A DNA stretch of 64,000 nt. Source: Liopterus haemorrhoidalis. Its lineage: Eukaryota > Arthropoda > Insecta > Coleoptera > Dytiscidae. Shown in pieces: positions 53,625 through 64,000 of the stretch (the first letter of the stretch is position 1; every line of letters begins with the position of its first letter). The stretch lies in NCBI GenBank assembly GCA_963971575.1, contig OZ020616.1, positions 4,670,924-4,734,923 on the forward strand, given 5' to 3'. Both the position numbers and the translations under genes were made by a program. A model generated the notes under the pieces. It saw nothing but the letters and a program-made list of their open reading frames with translations, had not been told where the DNA came from and made no database searches.

Positions 53625-54945
53625 TATATATTGTTTTCACTGTTGTAAGGACAAAGCAGACCTGGTTATTCTGATTATTTTTATAACATATAACTGACTT
53701 TAAATATCATTTTAAAAAAATAGTTCTGATACTTTGATTATTATCATTATAACTAAGATAACATTTTTCAAGATATGTCAAATGGTATGATATATTAATA
53801 ATGTACCATGTAAATTATTTTTGTAATACCAACATAACATACAATTTCCTCTTAGTTTGTTTTTACAAAAGTGAAAACCGTGTATAATATATACTTATTT
53901 TATTACTGGTCTACAAATGTTTTCTAAGCCGGTTTAATTTGCCAATTCACCACTGTTAAATTTTGTCACAAATTAGTTGTTGGAATACAAACAATATCTT
54001 AATCAAAATAAAAACTTATATTTATTTAACGTAACTAAATATTTAATTAAAAAAATAACTAGACTTTTTTATTAATTTGAGGAATTTTCCGTCTAAATTG
54101 CTCCAGAATTTCTTCTTACGAAGAATGTTATTTTTCTTACTTTTTGCGTAGAAGAATTTTCTCTACGGAATTTTTCGTTATTAATATATTTTTATAATTC
54201 TGTAAGCATTGTTTGCAGCTGACATCATTACTTAATTTAGTAAATATCATCCAACTTTGTTATCGTCATTTTGTTGTGACTGTCTCAATTAGTTCATCCT
54301 GTTTGATGGTGATAACCTTTTCTAACTATTAAATTGCATTGAAAAATCCAAGATCAACTAAAATTAAATTTAATTGTTCGAAAAAAAAAAAAAAACACAT
54401 ATGTTGTGGGACAAAAGGAGTAATAGTCCGGGAGGCAGCGTTGTATTTTTGATGGTCATTTCGTTCCGCTTAATTTTTTTTTTTTTTGTATTTGATAGTT
54501 ATGTCTAATAAATAATCGAAACAAGCGTCAGCCGCCAGAATCGTGTTGGGGCTGGTCGTGAGAAAATGCACATCTTGTAAAAAAAGATATCCAAAAGTCA
54601 TTTCAAGCCACAAATTTGCACAGTTATTGTTTAAGTGATAATAATAATAATAATAAAAGTCAGCTGCGTGCGTTGTGGGGGATTATACGTCAGTCGCTTG
54701 TATAAACCTGTCAGAAAAAAAAATGATGTAAAGTCATTTCAAATTCAATGAAACTTATGCATCGAACTTATTCTATAATTAGAATAATAAAAACAACAAT
54801 CAGCTGTTTGCACAATGGGGGTAAGACCGTCAGCTGAGGGATTATAATTGCTGAGCGGGCATCTAGCCTAAGCATTTTATAATGTAATCAATGATATAAC
54901 TGACGATCTTTACTCCGTTATGTCGACAGCTGACGATCAATTTAT
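53625..54945. other. Intergenic, nothing recognised
   Basis: AT-rich; some GC-richer patches at 54520-54560 and 54660-54720. There is no long frame and no repeat match inside the window. Confidence 0.4.
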
Positions 54946-55670
54946 TTAAGGGGGGGTAGGGTCTGATAACCACATTTTAAGCATATTTTTGTGAATCTTT
55001 TTCAAATCTATGGTTAAATTTATTCATTTTCAAACTAAGTACATATATAAAGTATGTTTTGAAGAAGATACAAAAAAAATTTGAAGGCAAAATATGGCGA
55101 AATGAGCCAGCTGTGGCAAATCTTCTCAGACTCCGGGAAAAAAATTAGATTTTGCGGTGACCAGCATAACTCGTCATTGGATCATCTGAAATCAAAAATC
55201 CAAAAAGATTTTGTTAGTTTATGAGTTTGCCGAGGTAACGACGTTGAGATATATTTTTTTTTATTTAAAAATCACAAATATACTCATTTTTAGGTTTTTT
55301 TAGGGGGAATTAATTTTTTTTGTCTTCTAAGTAACGCTAAAAACTGCAAAATCATTTTTAAAATAAAAACTCAACATCATTACCTCGGCAAACTCATAAA
55401 CTAACAAAATCTTTTTAGATTTTTGATTTCAGACGATCCAGAGACGAGTTATGCTGGTCACCGCAAAATCTAATTTTTTTCCCGGAGTCTGAGAAGATTT
55501 GCCACAGCTGGCTCATTTCGCCATATTTTGCCTTCAAATTTTTTTTGTATCTTCTTCAAAACATACTTTATATATGTACTTAGTTTGAAAATGAATAAAT
55601 TTAACCATAAATTTGAAAAAAATTCACAAAAATATTCTTAAAATGTGGTTATCAGACCCCCCCCCCCTAA
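54946..55670. mobile_element. Long-hairpin element, second member of family H1
   Basis: TTAA at 54946-54949 and CTAA at 55667-55670 enclose GGGGGGGTAGGGTCTGATAA and its inverse. The arms pair over about 305 bp around a loop of roughly 100 bp. The arms share wording with 48057-49517: GCGGTGA...CATAACT, TTAGTTTATGAGTTT and GAGGTAACG. Confidence 0.85.
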
Positions 55671-55875
55671 TATAATATACAAACTATTCATTATAAAAAC
55701 GTCAAGTGGCTTGAAATCAATTTAGCTATAATTTCATTGTCATTGTCAAAAAATCGATTAAAACGTACGATATATATTTCATCATTGTTAGTTTTTTATG
55801 AGTACCCTTCCATTTCCAAAATATTTTTTTCATTTATTGAATTTTGTTCACCATTTACTCTATCAAATCTCTGTT

Positions 55876-56115
55876 TTAGGTGTAATATTCAATTTCAGAC
55901 CACAGTTTTTTCCCTGATTTATTAAATGTGGAGCTGGGATTTTCGTTCCACGCAAGTGCTACATTATAAATGTCTTTGATCTCCATGTCTTTTAAAAATT
56001 GTGTAAGACCCTTATATTTCATTTTTTCTAAAACAGAACTTGAAAATGTTTCGCTCAGAAGAATTTGTAAATAAAACATAAGAGGGTTATTATACTGTTT
56101 ACGTAAGGAAATCAC
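55876..56115 (-). pseudogene. pogo-type (DDE_1) transposase fragment
   Basis: 79 residues with LTQFLKDMEIKDIYNVALAW and STFNKSGKKLW. This matches the end of the DDE_1 catalytic domain (K-x-LKD-IY-VA-AW ... T-KSWKKLW) in pogo/Jerky-like transposases. No inverted ends were found. Confidence 0.65.
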
Positions 56116-56490
56116 TGTGTTTGTAAATAATTCATAAAGAGTACCGAATTTAAAATAAATAATACTACTGAATCAACAAACAACGTATGGTCATGAACAG
56201 AATAATCGAGAGCGGACAGGGCCCGGTAAAATAAAAATATCGGGCCCGAGCCTCAGGATAACCGTAATTTGGCCCAAACCCCTCGGAATATGATGATTAC
56301 GAGCTTGCTGACAGATAAAAAACTGGGCGTAAATAGAAACTGTTTTATTTTTTCTCTAATGTATCTATCTTCTATCTATCTGTATAAAGGGCGTTTAACT
56401 ATTTGTATAAGTGCAACTAGAACGCTATCCAAGTTTCACTTTATTAGTTTTTTTCAGGATTCACGTCTTTATATTTTGATTTATCACACA
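56116..56490. other. Intergenic, nothing recognised
   Basis: Short CGGGCCCGA-rich patch at 56220-56260. No gene. Confidence 0.35.
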
Positions 56491-56491
56491 A

Positions 56492-57002
56492 TAGGCGTTT
56501 ACGTTTAGTCAGTCAGATTAATCCGAGCGATCCGAGTGCTCTCGATCCATTCGTAAAGTCAGTCGCAGCGTACACATTAGCTTATTTTTAATCCGATTGA
56601 TCCGCCGGAGCACCCCGAGCGTTTACAATCAATCCGATGAACTGGTAGGCTTCCTGGGATTAATGGATTGCTGGTGGTGGGGGTTAATGCGGGTAAATTG
56701 AATCTTACAACCAATTGGCATGTGTTCAAAACATAACTTAACAAATTTTCGAAAAAAGTGCCATTTGTGATAGAATTCTATTATTAGTAATAAACTCATA
56801 TTTATAAAACAAAATGCGGTAGCAATTGTAATCAACGATAGAAATTTGACAGTTGCATTTAGCGCTACCGTCACCAGGCGTCACTACTTCAGACAAATAT
56901 TGCTTACGAATATGTTAACAAAATCCGAGCAATCCGACTAATCTCGTGTCGTCACTAGATCAATCTGAGCAAACTTGTGGATTGAATAAACGTAAACGCC
57001 CA
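56492..57002. repeat. Element with GGCGTTTACGTTTA inverted ends
   Basis: GGCGTTTACGTTTA at 56493 is inverted at 56987-57000 (ATAAACGTAAACGCC). Both subterminal parts carry ATCCGAGC/GATTGATC-type words. The target duplication is unclear and the class is unassigned. Confidence 0.6.
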
Positions 57003-57149
57003 GTATTTGAATATTATTTAAGACTTGAAATTTTTTGTTTGCGCATGCGTATATCATGTTTTTATGACAATTGACAGTTTTACTTTGAAAAGTTTATTTA
57101 TGAGGTGTCACAAAATTAATTAGTTGTTCTTCCAAAATCATTTTTAAAA

Positions 57150-57392
57150 CATGCCTATAATTAAAAGACTTTAAATTTGTTATAACTTTCTTTTGACAAA
57201 AGGGCAAGCAATATTAAATCAGAGAAAAACACAAAATTTTTGTGCAAGTGGAAATGCAATTTTCCCTATGACCGGAAAGCGTGCAGGGGTTTAGTACCAT
57301 CCCTTTTTTGTTGTCACAGCGTAAATATTCTCTCCTCCAAAAGGCATGCTGTATGAAATCGGAAACCAAAAATGTCATGAGCTCCCGGTCTA
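57150..57392. repeat. Single arm of the 41584-42150 hairpin family
   Basis: ATAATTAAAAGACTTTAAAT to GTCATGAGCTCCCGGTCTAG, collinear with 41910-42150 and without an opposite arm. Confidence 0.88.
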
Positions 57393-57764
57393 GAAGTTTA
57401 AGTTTTTCTCCATCGCGTCTAGTTTTTTTTTTTGTTGTAATTCTCAAAAGAAAATATCATGGATAGTATTTTTATATAAATAACTTCAATAAAGTGTAAA
57501 ATACGGAGAATTTTTTATGATAAAGGCAATTTTTAATTATTTACTTACTATTAACACTACTCAGGGAGAAAGGCACGCCTTGTAGCCTTTCTCTTGTGTC
57601 CTACGGAACTATCATGAATGCATGATTGTCTTGCCGTTACCGCATGTATGTGATTTTTATCACTCAATACTTTTGATGTGTGTGTTTACATACAATAATC
57701 ATTGTTTATTTATATGAAGCTTAAGACAACTGCTGTGAACAAAACCAAAAGTCATAATCTAAAT
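57393..57764. other. Intergenic, nothing recognised
   Basis: No supported feature. Confidence 0.35.
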
Positions 57765-58364
57765 CAGGGGTTCTTAAATTTATGTAGTCCGAGGACCCCT
57801 CTTGAACAACTTTTTATTGCGGACCCCATCCCATCCCTAGGCATTTTACGTCGTTCTTGAGACTTAATTTTTGGCTCCATAATCTCATAGGCACTACGTT
57901 GTAATAAATATTGGTAAAAACGTATCGCTGGTTATTTTAATAAATGGTCTTGTGCATTTATAGAGGAACATTTTTATTAGCATATAGAATAAAAAACATA
58001 AAATTAATAAAAATAGTAGTAAAAAGAATAAAATAGTTACAAATTATAATACGTTAAACTCATACAAACATTTCTTGGTCAAATATTGGTCAAAATAGAT
58101 CTTATTATAATATGTTTACTGTAAATAATTTGCAGTTGAATGAAAATAATTAAATTTTTACTAATTATTTAGTTATGTCAATAACTAGTTAGATAACAAC
58201 AAATACAAAAAGTCTTGACCATGTAGGATTTTTATTAAATGAATTATTTGAATAAAAGCGAAAAGTTGAGGGATGTAAAGTTAATATCAAAATTGTTTCG
58301 CGGACCCCCGGTAATGGCTACGCGGACCCCCAGGGGTCCGCGGACCACAGTTTAAGAACCGCTG
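57765..58364. mobile_element. hAT-type element, near-perfect 8-bp target duplication
   Basis: ATCTAAAT (57757-57764) against ATCTAGAT (58365-58372). The ends CAGGGGTTCTTAAA and TTTAAGAACCGCTG are each followed by a GGTCC/GGACC-rich stretch. It is 600 bp and non-coding; a truncated relative is at 14049-14561. Confidence 0.88.
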
Positions 58365-58372
58365 ATCTAGAT

Positions 58373-59037
58373 ATTTCAACCTATACATTTCTTGGTTATG
58401 ATACAACTAAACAGATAAAAATATACCCAGAATTCCTTAAAAATTTGATGAAACTTGTTCTATTTTCAAAATGAACTGATTAATTTTTTCATCAATAAAT
58501 TGTTCAATTAATTGATGATATTTGAACATTTTACAGACATCAATAATTGAAGGTCAAATTTTTATTGATCAATAAATTGAAAATTAAAACCCACTCACTC
58601 TATATCAACTATAAAAAAACATTTTTATTCAAATTACTTTCTTTAAATTAGAGAAACAAAATTGGGGGTGAAAGGGTTAAACAGTTCTTAAAAACGACCT
58701 GTATAGTTTTATTAAAATATGTAGGTTTATTTCATTGAATCTACTGCAATATCTGTCTTCTTTGAGGTCTTCTTTAAATACGTCATATCTTTAAATACGG
58801 CAAAGGGTCCTCCATTCGAGATATAAGTGGATTGTCATGATTGAGAATAATCGATAAAGAGAGAAATGAGATAACTGAGCACTGCGCAACTGGTGACAAG
58901 ACTCAAAATTTAATTTCACGTCAACGTAAACAACATAAAAAAGAAAAAATAAATTACTCGCCACAAATATTATTTTGTAAAATGTGTAAAAGAGATAAAA
59001 AAGATATATAAAATTCTACAGCATATTATACCTCTTA
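58373..59037. other. Intergenic, nothing recognised
   Basis: AT-rich, with ATCAATAAATTG-like words at 58490-58580. No gene. Confidence 0.35.
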
Positions 59038-59284
59038 GGCCCGGTCTTTCCACCTTCAGTTAAAGTCCCAGGTAACTATCTGACAGATAAGGTTATTTGT
59101 AACTTCATCTGCTGAATAAATGTCAATACCAGTCAGTGAATCCAATACGTCAGTCTCATTATCCGTTAGATAACTATCCGATAGATACATTTGTATAGAA
59201 AGAAGGGATGACATTTACTCAGCAAATAACCTTATCTGTCAGATAGTTACCTGGGACTTTATCTGAAGGTGGAAAGACCGGGCC
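59038..59284. mobile_element. Harbinger-type MITE with TTA duplication
   Basis: TTA at 59035-59037 and 59285-59287. The ends GGCCCGGTCTTTCCACCTTC and inverse continue as an imperfect palindrome (CCAGGTAACTATCTGACAGA on both sides). It is 247 bp. Confidence 0.9.
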
Positions 59285-59287
59285 TTA

Positions 59288-59916
59288 GTGTATTGAAATA
59301 AAAATACACTGAATAGTAATGAATATATAATATATTTTCAACTCTCAAATAACACTGGTAAACAAAAATGAACTTATTTTTTGTGACATGGACAAAACAT
59401 GGTGTGTCCCACTTAAAATTTGACCTAAAATCCGAAAATGATCTCAGATTTTTTCTATCACCCATATTTTTTGACTGATAGGTGACTGTTCGTTGTTACA
59501 AATATCGATATACAATACTATATGCTTTCTCTGTCTATATCATTATAATTATTTGCATACCCATAGTAACGTGTAGTGACGCAAGCTGACAACTAACCTT
59601 CCAAATTGTTTTAATAAAAAACAAAGCATTAGAAAGAAACGGCATGATTCGTTCATATCTTTACTAATTAGAGCACGAAAATAAATTTACAGCAGTACTC
59701 AAACAAACAAAATTATTAATTTTAAGGTAATAATTATAAATAAGGGAAAACTTATACTCATACGTAAATTTTGGATTATAATTTGTTGTTTAATTAAATT
59801 AAATTTTTATGTTTCCCCTAAGTACAAAGTAATAAAATATTAAGTAAAAAGATATGTATTCATATAATATATTGCTACAAGTATTTAAATGTTTATTTTT
59901 ATTTTTTTTAAATTAG
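59288..59916. other. Intergenic, nothing recognised
   Basis: AT-rich; no gene or repeat match. Confidence 0.35.
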
Positions 59917-60560
59917 TCACTGTAATGCATGATATCGTTGTCATCTGAACTATCGCTGTCATTTCTTGTATTTATTATTATTGGATCAATATCATCAACA
60001 ATCCTTTCCCTTTCTCACCATTCATTTATTAAATTTTCGATTTTTTTAACAGATTTTGCTCAAGTTTCACAACTAATTTGATCACAGGCTACTTGCCACA
60101 TTTTCAAAACTGTTATCACTAATCCGTTTTGACCAATATGTCAATATCATAATAATTTTTTGTTATACCCCAAATTAGTTCAATGGGGTTAAACTGGCAG
60201 TGATAAAGAGGTAATCTTAGTACTTCATGACCATACGTTTGTGCCAATGTATCAATAAAATAAACAGGTTCAGATTTTAATTTCCTTCGTTTTCTCGTGA
60301 TTTTGTTAGTGAGAAGTTCAGATTTATTACATTTTATAATTCTACGGATTGTTGATTCCGAAATCTTCAAGGCAGCTGCTACTCTTTGATGGACACAAAA
60401 TAGAGAAATAAGTGGCCCAATCTTCTCTTTTTCGGAATTAAAATATTCCAGCAGATTTAAAATTAAAGTTTGTGAATTTAATAATTGGCCGCAAGCTCTA
60501 TTAATTAATATCATTAACAGACACTGACAGCTAAGACAAATAACAAAAAACATTTTTAAA
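59917..60560 (-). pseudogene. Internally deleted Tc1/mariner-like transposase
   Basis: The minus strand joins an N-terminal piece (LILNLLEYFNSEKEKIGPLI, then RVAAALKISESTIRRIIK) to a catalytic end (YFIDTLAQTYGHEVLRLPLY, HCQFNPIELIWG; E is the likely third catalytic residue). The tail follows across a frameshift and stops: VACDQISCET, EREGIVDDIDPIIINTRN and DSDSSDDND. The middle, with the first two catalytic residues, is missing. It is related to 4016-4490. Confidence 0.7.
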
Positions 60561-60904
60561 ATCGCTGAAAAATGGTAACTAGATTATTATATGAATGCAC
60601 TATTTGATACATACATGTAACAGTCATATGATGATAGAAAAATTCACTTGTCTTTTGTTTTCAGCGTATCAAAATACATCAGAAATACCCAAAAATTGCC
60701 CCCAAAAAAATTTTGAGTAAAATTTGGGGGGGCCAGGAAATATTTTTTTATCGTTTACATATGAAAATGCAAGTAATGACCTAAAAAAAAGGTCCTCACT
60801 TCTAAAATATATTTTTTTCCAAGCAATTCTAGGGGGGCCAACTGGGGGCCAGAGAAACTTTTAGGGAGCTAGATCCGCCACTGCCTATACATATAGGTCT
60901 ATAC
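60561..60904. other. Intergenic, unpaired transposon end
   Basis: CTAGATCCGCCACTG at 60870-60884 resembles a hAT end; before it are G-rich and T-rich stretches (GGGGGGGCCAGG, GGGGGGCCAACTGGGGGCC). Confidence 0.45.
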
Positions 60905-61587
60905 CAGTGGTACTCAACCTGGTCACTAGTGGGCGGTAGGAATTTTTTGGTGGGCGGTAGGGGTTTTATCCAATGGTGGCTATTTTCCGTTTTTTTTTAC
61001 CAAATATGTGGAAAATGATATTCAATTTATTGATAACTTTCCCTACCTCATATCTTGTAGAATCAGGCTTTAGTGCTGTTAACCATATTATGACCAAAGA
61101 AAGAAACCGTCTGAATATTTCCGAAAGAGGAGACCTTCTTTTGTTCCTTACAAAAATTGAACCAGATATCCAATATTTAGTTTCGCAGCATCAGTCTCAA
61201 GGATCTCATTAATAATTTAATTAACTAAATGTAATTTCAATAGACTTCATACCTCTATGTATGCAAAGTATAAATAAAAAGATAACTTTAACTACATGTT
61301 TTCATTAAAATTCTACTCAAACATTACGAATAAGGGAAGTGTGGGTACTGTGTTACACAGGGTACTTTGTGACATCCAACGTTGCCACGTTTTGGTGCAT
61401 GTATATTTGTTGTGTTTAATAATAAGAGATTATGCAGTAAGTTGTTTTATAAAGATTTTTGCAGCTAAATTTTGCGAAAGTATTTGGTAAGTTATTATTA
61501 TTATACAACAGGTGGGCGGTATGAAAATTTTTCTACCAATAGAGATACTAAAGTGGGCGGTAGGTATAAAATGGTTGAGTACCCCTG
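60905..61587 (+). mobile_element. hAT element with perfect 8-bp target duplication
   Basis: GTCTATAC on both sides (60897-60904 and 61588-61595). The ends are CAGTGGTACTCAACC and GGTTGAGTACCCCTG, with GTGGGCGGTAGG repeated just inside both. It contains a transposase C-terminus at 60973-61212. Confidence 0.94.
60973..61212 (+). pseudogene. hAT transposase C-terminal fragment
   Basis: FPTSYLVESGFSAVNHIMTK, then RNRLNISERGDLLLFLTKIE and LVSQHQSQGSH. This is the dimerisation end of hAT transposases of the ZBED5/FAM200-like type. All upstream domains are deleted. Confidence 0.88.
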
Positions 61588-61595
61588 GTCTATAC

Positions 61596-61917
61596 AATAT
61601 GGTAGATTTTACTGTAAGCCTCTACCAGGAATTTTTGTCGTTTCCTGTTTAATAAGTTCATGGCCTGTTGAGAGACAGTAATGTAAGAGCAACAGGCGCC
61701 TAATAAGATTTAGGTATTAGGTTAAAAGTGGCTTTTAGTCGTGTGGGAGTATCAAACAGAAAGTTAAATCAATTCACAAACTTGATTTTAATTTAAAATT
61801 ACGAACTTACAATATTACACAAAAGTAAATATTAAATATATGGTCTACTGATATTCATTTTTGTAATACCTTCTTGGCCAACAGGACTCCAAACTTAAAT
61901 ACGAGGGCAACCTTTTA
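61596..61917. other. Intergenic, nothing recognised
   Basis: No supported feature. Confidence 0.35.
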
Positions 61918-62330
61918 AGTTTTTACAAAAACTAAGAAAGGAAAAAACTTTTTTTGGAAAAAACTGTTTTATTACTTTTCAAAACATTCCCTTTAAGATT
62001 TATACACTTTTACATGCGTTCAAACCAATTCTCGAAACATTTTTTCCACTCTGAAGTTGGTATCTCAAAAACGTGGTTTTCGAAGTCTTCAACAGCTTCT
62101 GGTGGTGGTGAAAATCGCTGTCCACGCATTTGTTTGACATTGGGGAACAAAAAAAAAGTCGTTAGGGGATGAAACATTAATGAGACATTAATTCGATGTT
62201 TTTCTCCTTCAAATAATTAATTGTTTGACGTGCTGTGAAGAAAGATGCAATGTTTTTGATTATTTTTTCTGATTTTGTCGATGACTTCTGGCAAACAAAT
62301 TGTTTTTCCATTCAACATTAACTGTTCTCT
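61918..62330 (-). pseudogene. Mariner transposase C-terminal relic
   Basis: The minus strand reads ASFFTARQTINYLKEKNIEL, a gap and frameshift, FFLFPNVKQMRGQRFSPPPE, then FENHVFEIPTSEWKKCFENW, FERM, stop, KCINLKG. The order (T-ARQT...FLKEKNIELM...DFFLFP...W-KCI...G) fits mariner-type transposases. The catalytic SPDLAP-D segment is deleted. Confidence 0.7.
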
Positions 62331-62377
62331 GATCTTCTAAAGCAGCGGTCAGCAACTTTTTAACAAGATATTAATAC

Positions 62378-63310
62378 TAGAGATGGGACGTTCATGAACG
62401 AACCGGCTCACTGAACCGGCTCAGTACACTGACCAAAGTGATACGGTTCACCAAATTGAAATGAGCCGGCTCACGGCTCACTGTATAGTTTCAAGTTTCA
62501 AGGATACGATTGGTCGGGCGATTGTGAGCAGTGACCGGAGTAATCCGGATCTGGATCGATGTCATGTTGAACTTCGCGAGAATACGGCTTGTAATGTATT
62601 ATCATAAAGTGTATTTTGTCATCAATTTTTAGGGCAGTTTATTTGAAACTAATAGGCTTAGTCTGTATTTTCTTACAACCATACTATATAAAAATATTAA
62701 AAATATTGCCCAAATCCCCGATGCCCGATTTATAAGGGCAATAAACATCGCCATAAACTTAACACATCTGGTTTAAAATACAGTAGCTACATAAAGTGAA
62801 TTGTTTGTTTCAAAAATATTAGATAAGAGCCGGGGCTAAGCGACGTTCTACCTACGAGCGAACGACCGACAACTGACTGACCTGTGTCTCGGGATCATGT
62901 TTACAGTTCATATATTGCAAGAACCGGCTTTAAGCAAGAGCCGGCTCTAAGCGACGTTCTACCTACGACCGCACGACCGACCGACCTGTGTCTCGGGATC
63001 ATGTTTACAGTTCATATATTGCAAGAACCGGCTTTAAGCAAGAGCCGGCTCTAAGCGACGTTCTACCTACGACCGAACGACCGACCGACCTGTGTCTCGG
63101 GATCATGTTTACAGTTCATATATTGCAAGAACCGGCTCTAAGCAAGAGCCGGCTCTAAGCGACGTTCTACCTACGAACTAACGACCGACCTGTGTCTCGG
63201 AAACATGTTTACTTAACCGGATCACTGAGCCGGATCAATGAACCGGCTCAACAAACTGAACGACCTCCAGTGATCCGGTTCCACAATCTGAGCCGAAATT
63301 CCCATCTCTA
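62378..63310. mobile_element. hAT-type element with perfect 8-bp target duplication
   Basis: ATTAATAC on both sides (62370-62377 and 63311-63318). The ends are TAGAGATGGGA and TCCCATCTCTA. GAGCCGG/CCGGCTC words are dense near both ends, and the centre has a 104-bp tandem array. No coding frame. 933 bp. Confidence 0.93.
62824..63216. repeat. 104-bp tandem array inside the hAT element
   Basis: CAAGAGCCGGCTCTAAGCGA starts at 62935, 63039 and 63143 (period 104), with an earlier diverged unit from 62824. Units contain ACGTTCTACCTACGA and CTGTGTCTCGGGATCATGTT. Confidence 0.92.
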
Positions 63311-63436
63311 ATTAATACAACCTGTACACGGTGTGTCACGAATGAAATAAAACACAATATTTCGCTTTTGTTCCCATTTAATTTTGTTGTCAAAAGCATA
63401 TATCTCAAGAATCAATTTTGTTTTTTATAATATTGG

Positions 63437-64000
63437 TTTTTTTAGGGTTTTGTAGGTATGACCAAAAAACCCTTACACCGTCATTTTGTCGTCTGTCTGT
63501 CTGTCTGTCTGTTCGGTAAAAATTGTAGCCAAACGGCTAAACCTAGAGAGTTGAAATTTGGCATGCTTGTACAACTTTTTGACCCGCACATACGAAAAAT
63601 ACTAAAACATCTAAAAAACATATCCCCCTAAAAATATAAACAAATATGTGCTCATCGAAAAAAAAATATTTTTTATAAATTCTGAGTAGGGTATCAAATT
63701 AAAGCCCTTAGTACGTGGATTAACGATCAAAATTTTATTTTTGCAAAATAAATTATTTGACGCGATTTTTGCCAAAATTATGCACAAAAATTTTTGTCCC
63801 ACACCCTGTATCCCAGATGGTTTAAACTAAAAATGTGAAAAAATTCTAAGTAATGTATATTGGTGTGAACCGGAATAGTACAACAGGAATTTTTGATCAG
63901 ATTATGTTTTCGGAAAATAATGCATTTTTTGTGTTTTTAACCAAAATATGTTAAATATTTAATTCGCTATGTAACCAAGGTGTTACGTCAGCGCTCATAG
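63437..64000 (+). repeat. Repeat family R3, copy 4, cut by the window edge
   Basis: TTTTTTTAGGGTTTTGTAGG, a short CTGT tract at 63490-63511, and the family text up to GTGTTTTTAACCAAAATATG. It ends where copies 1-3 have their tRNA-like module (GCGCTCATAG at the last bases). Confidence 0.87.

Noticed and set aside
61954..62172. 72-codon + strand frame
   Set aside because: It is antisense to the mariner transposase relic, which explains the sequence better.
62342..62370. CAGCGGTCAGCAACTTTTTAAC as the start of another hAT element
   Set aside because: It resembles the 18084 family end, but no matching second end or duplication was found; too little to list.
1..64000. CRISPR arrays, operons, prophage or rRNA genes
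   Set aside because: None seen; the tandem arrays have no spacer-repeat alternation and the genes are spliced.

Overview
This is eukaryotic nuclear DNA, very probably from an insect with a large, AT-rich, transposon-crowded genome. The genes have GT-AG introns, the transporter proteins carry the insect-type central loop, and the repeats are arthropod-like (mariner, hAT, Harbinger, pogo, non-LTR retrotransposons). The order of insect cannot be fixed from the sequence. Nothing bacterial (operons, CRISPR, rRNA) is present.

Two monocarboxylate-transporter-like genes (SLC16 family) lie head to tail on the + strand. Gene A spans 898-11282 in five exons; its first coding exon is missing, probably upstream of the window. 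Gene B spans 13781-42509 in eight exons and looks complete (622 codons plus stop, every exon junction in phase). Both have the DGGWGW motif before helix 1, the YF-x-KWR-A motif, and a long charged cytosolic loop with a shared YRDDI motif. Exon borders differ between them: one exon of gene A (5991-6542) matches three exons of gene B. Beyond gene B, 50092-50201 looks like the first coding exon of a third, unrecognised + strand gene.

Nearly everything else is transposable-element material, mostly inside introns. The families supported here are: MITE-A (about 407 bp, TA target sites, eleven copies, plus a shorter relative); a DD41D mariner in two full-length copies, one with an intact transposase; a second mariner split by a LINE; six hAT-type non-autonomous elements, five with perfect 8-bp target duplications; a PIF/Harbinger element and a Harbinger MITE with TTA duplications; pogo pieces; two related long-hairpin elements flanked by TTAA or a near match; another hairpin family; and three interspersed repeat families (R2, R3, R5), two of which carry CTGT/CAGA microsatellites.

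Region by region: 1-13780 holds gene A and mixed repeats. 13781-42509 is gene B, its introns swollen by nested insertions. 42510-49900 holds a LINE, a fossil ORF and a large hairpin. 49940-50201 is the putative third-gene exon. 50202-64000 is repeat-dense and holds no supported host gene. The most unusual item is repeat family R3: at one conserved internal place, different copies carry different tRNA-like sequences followed by T-runs.
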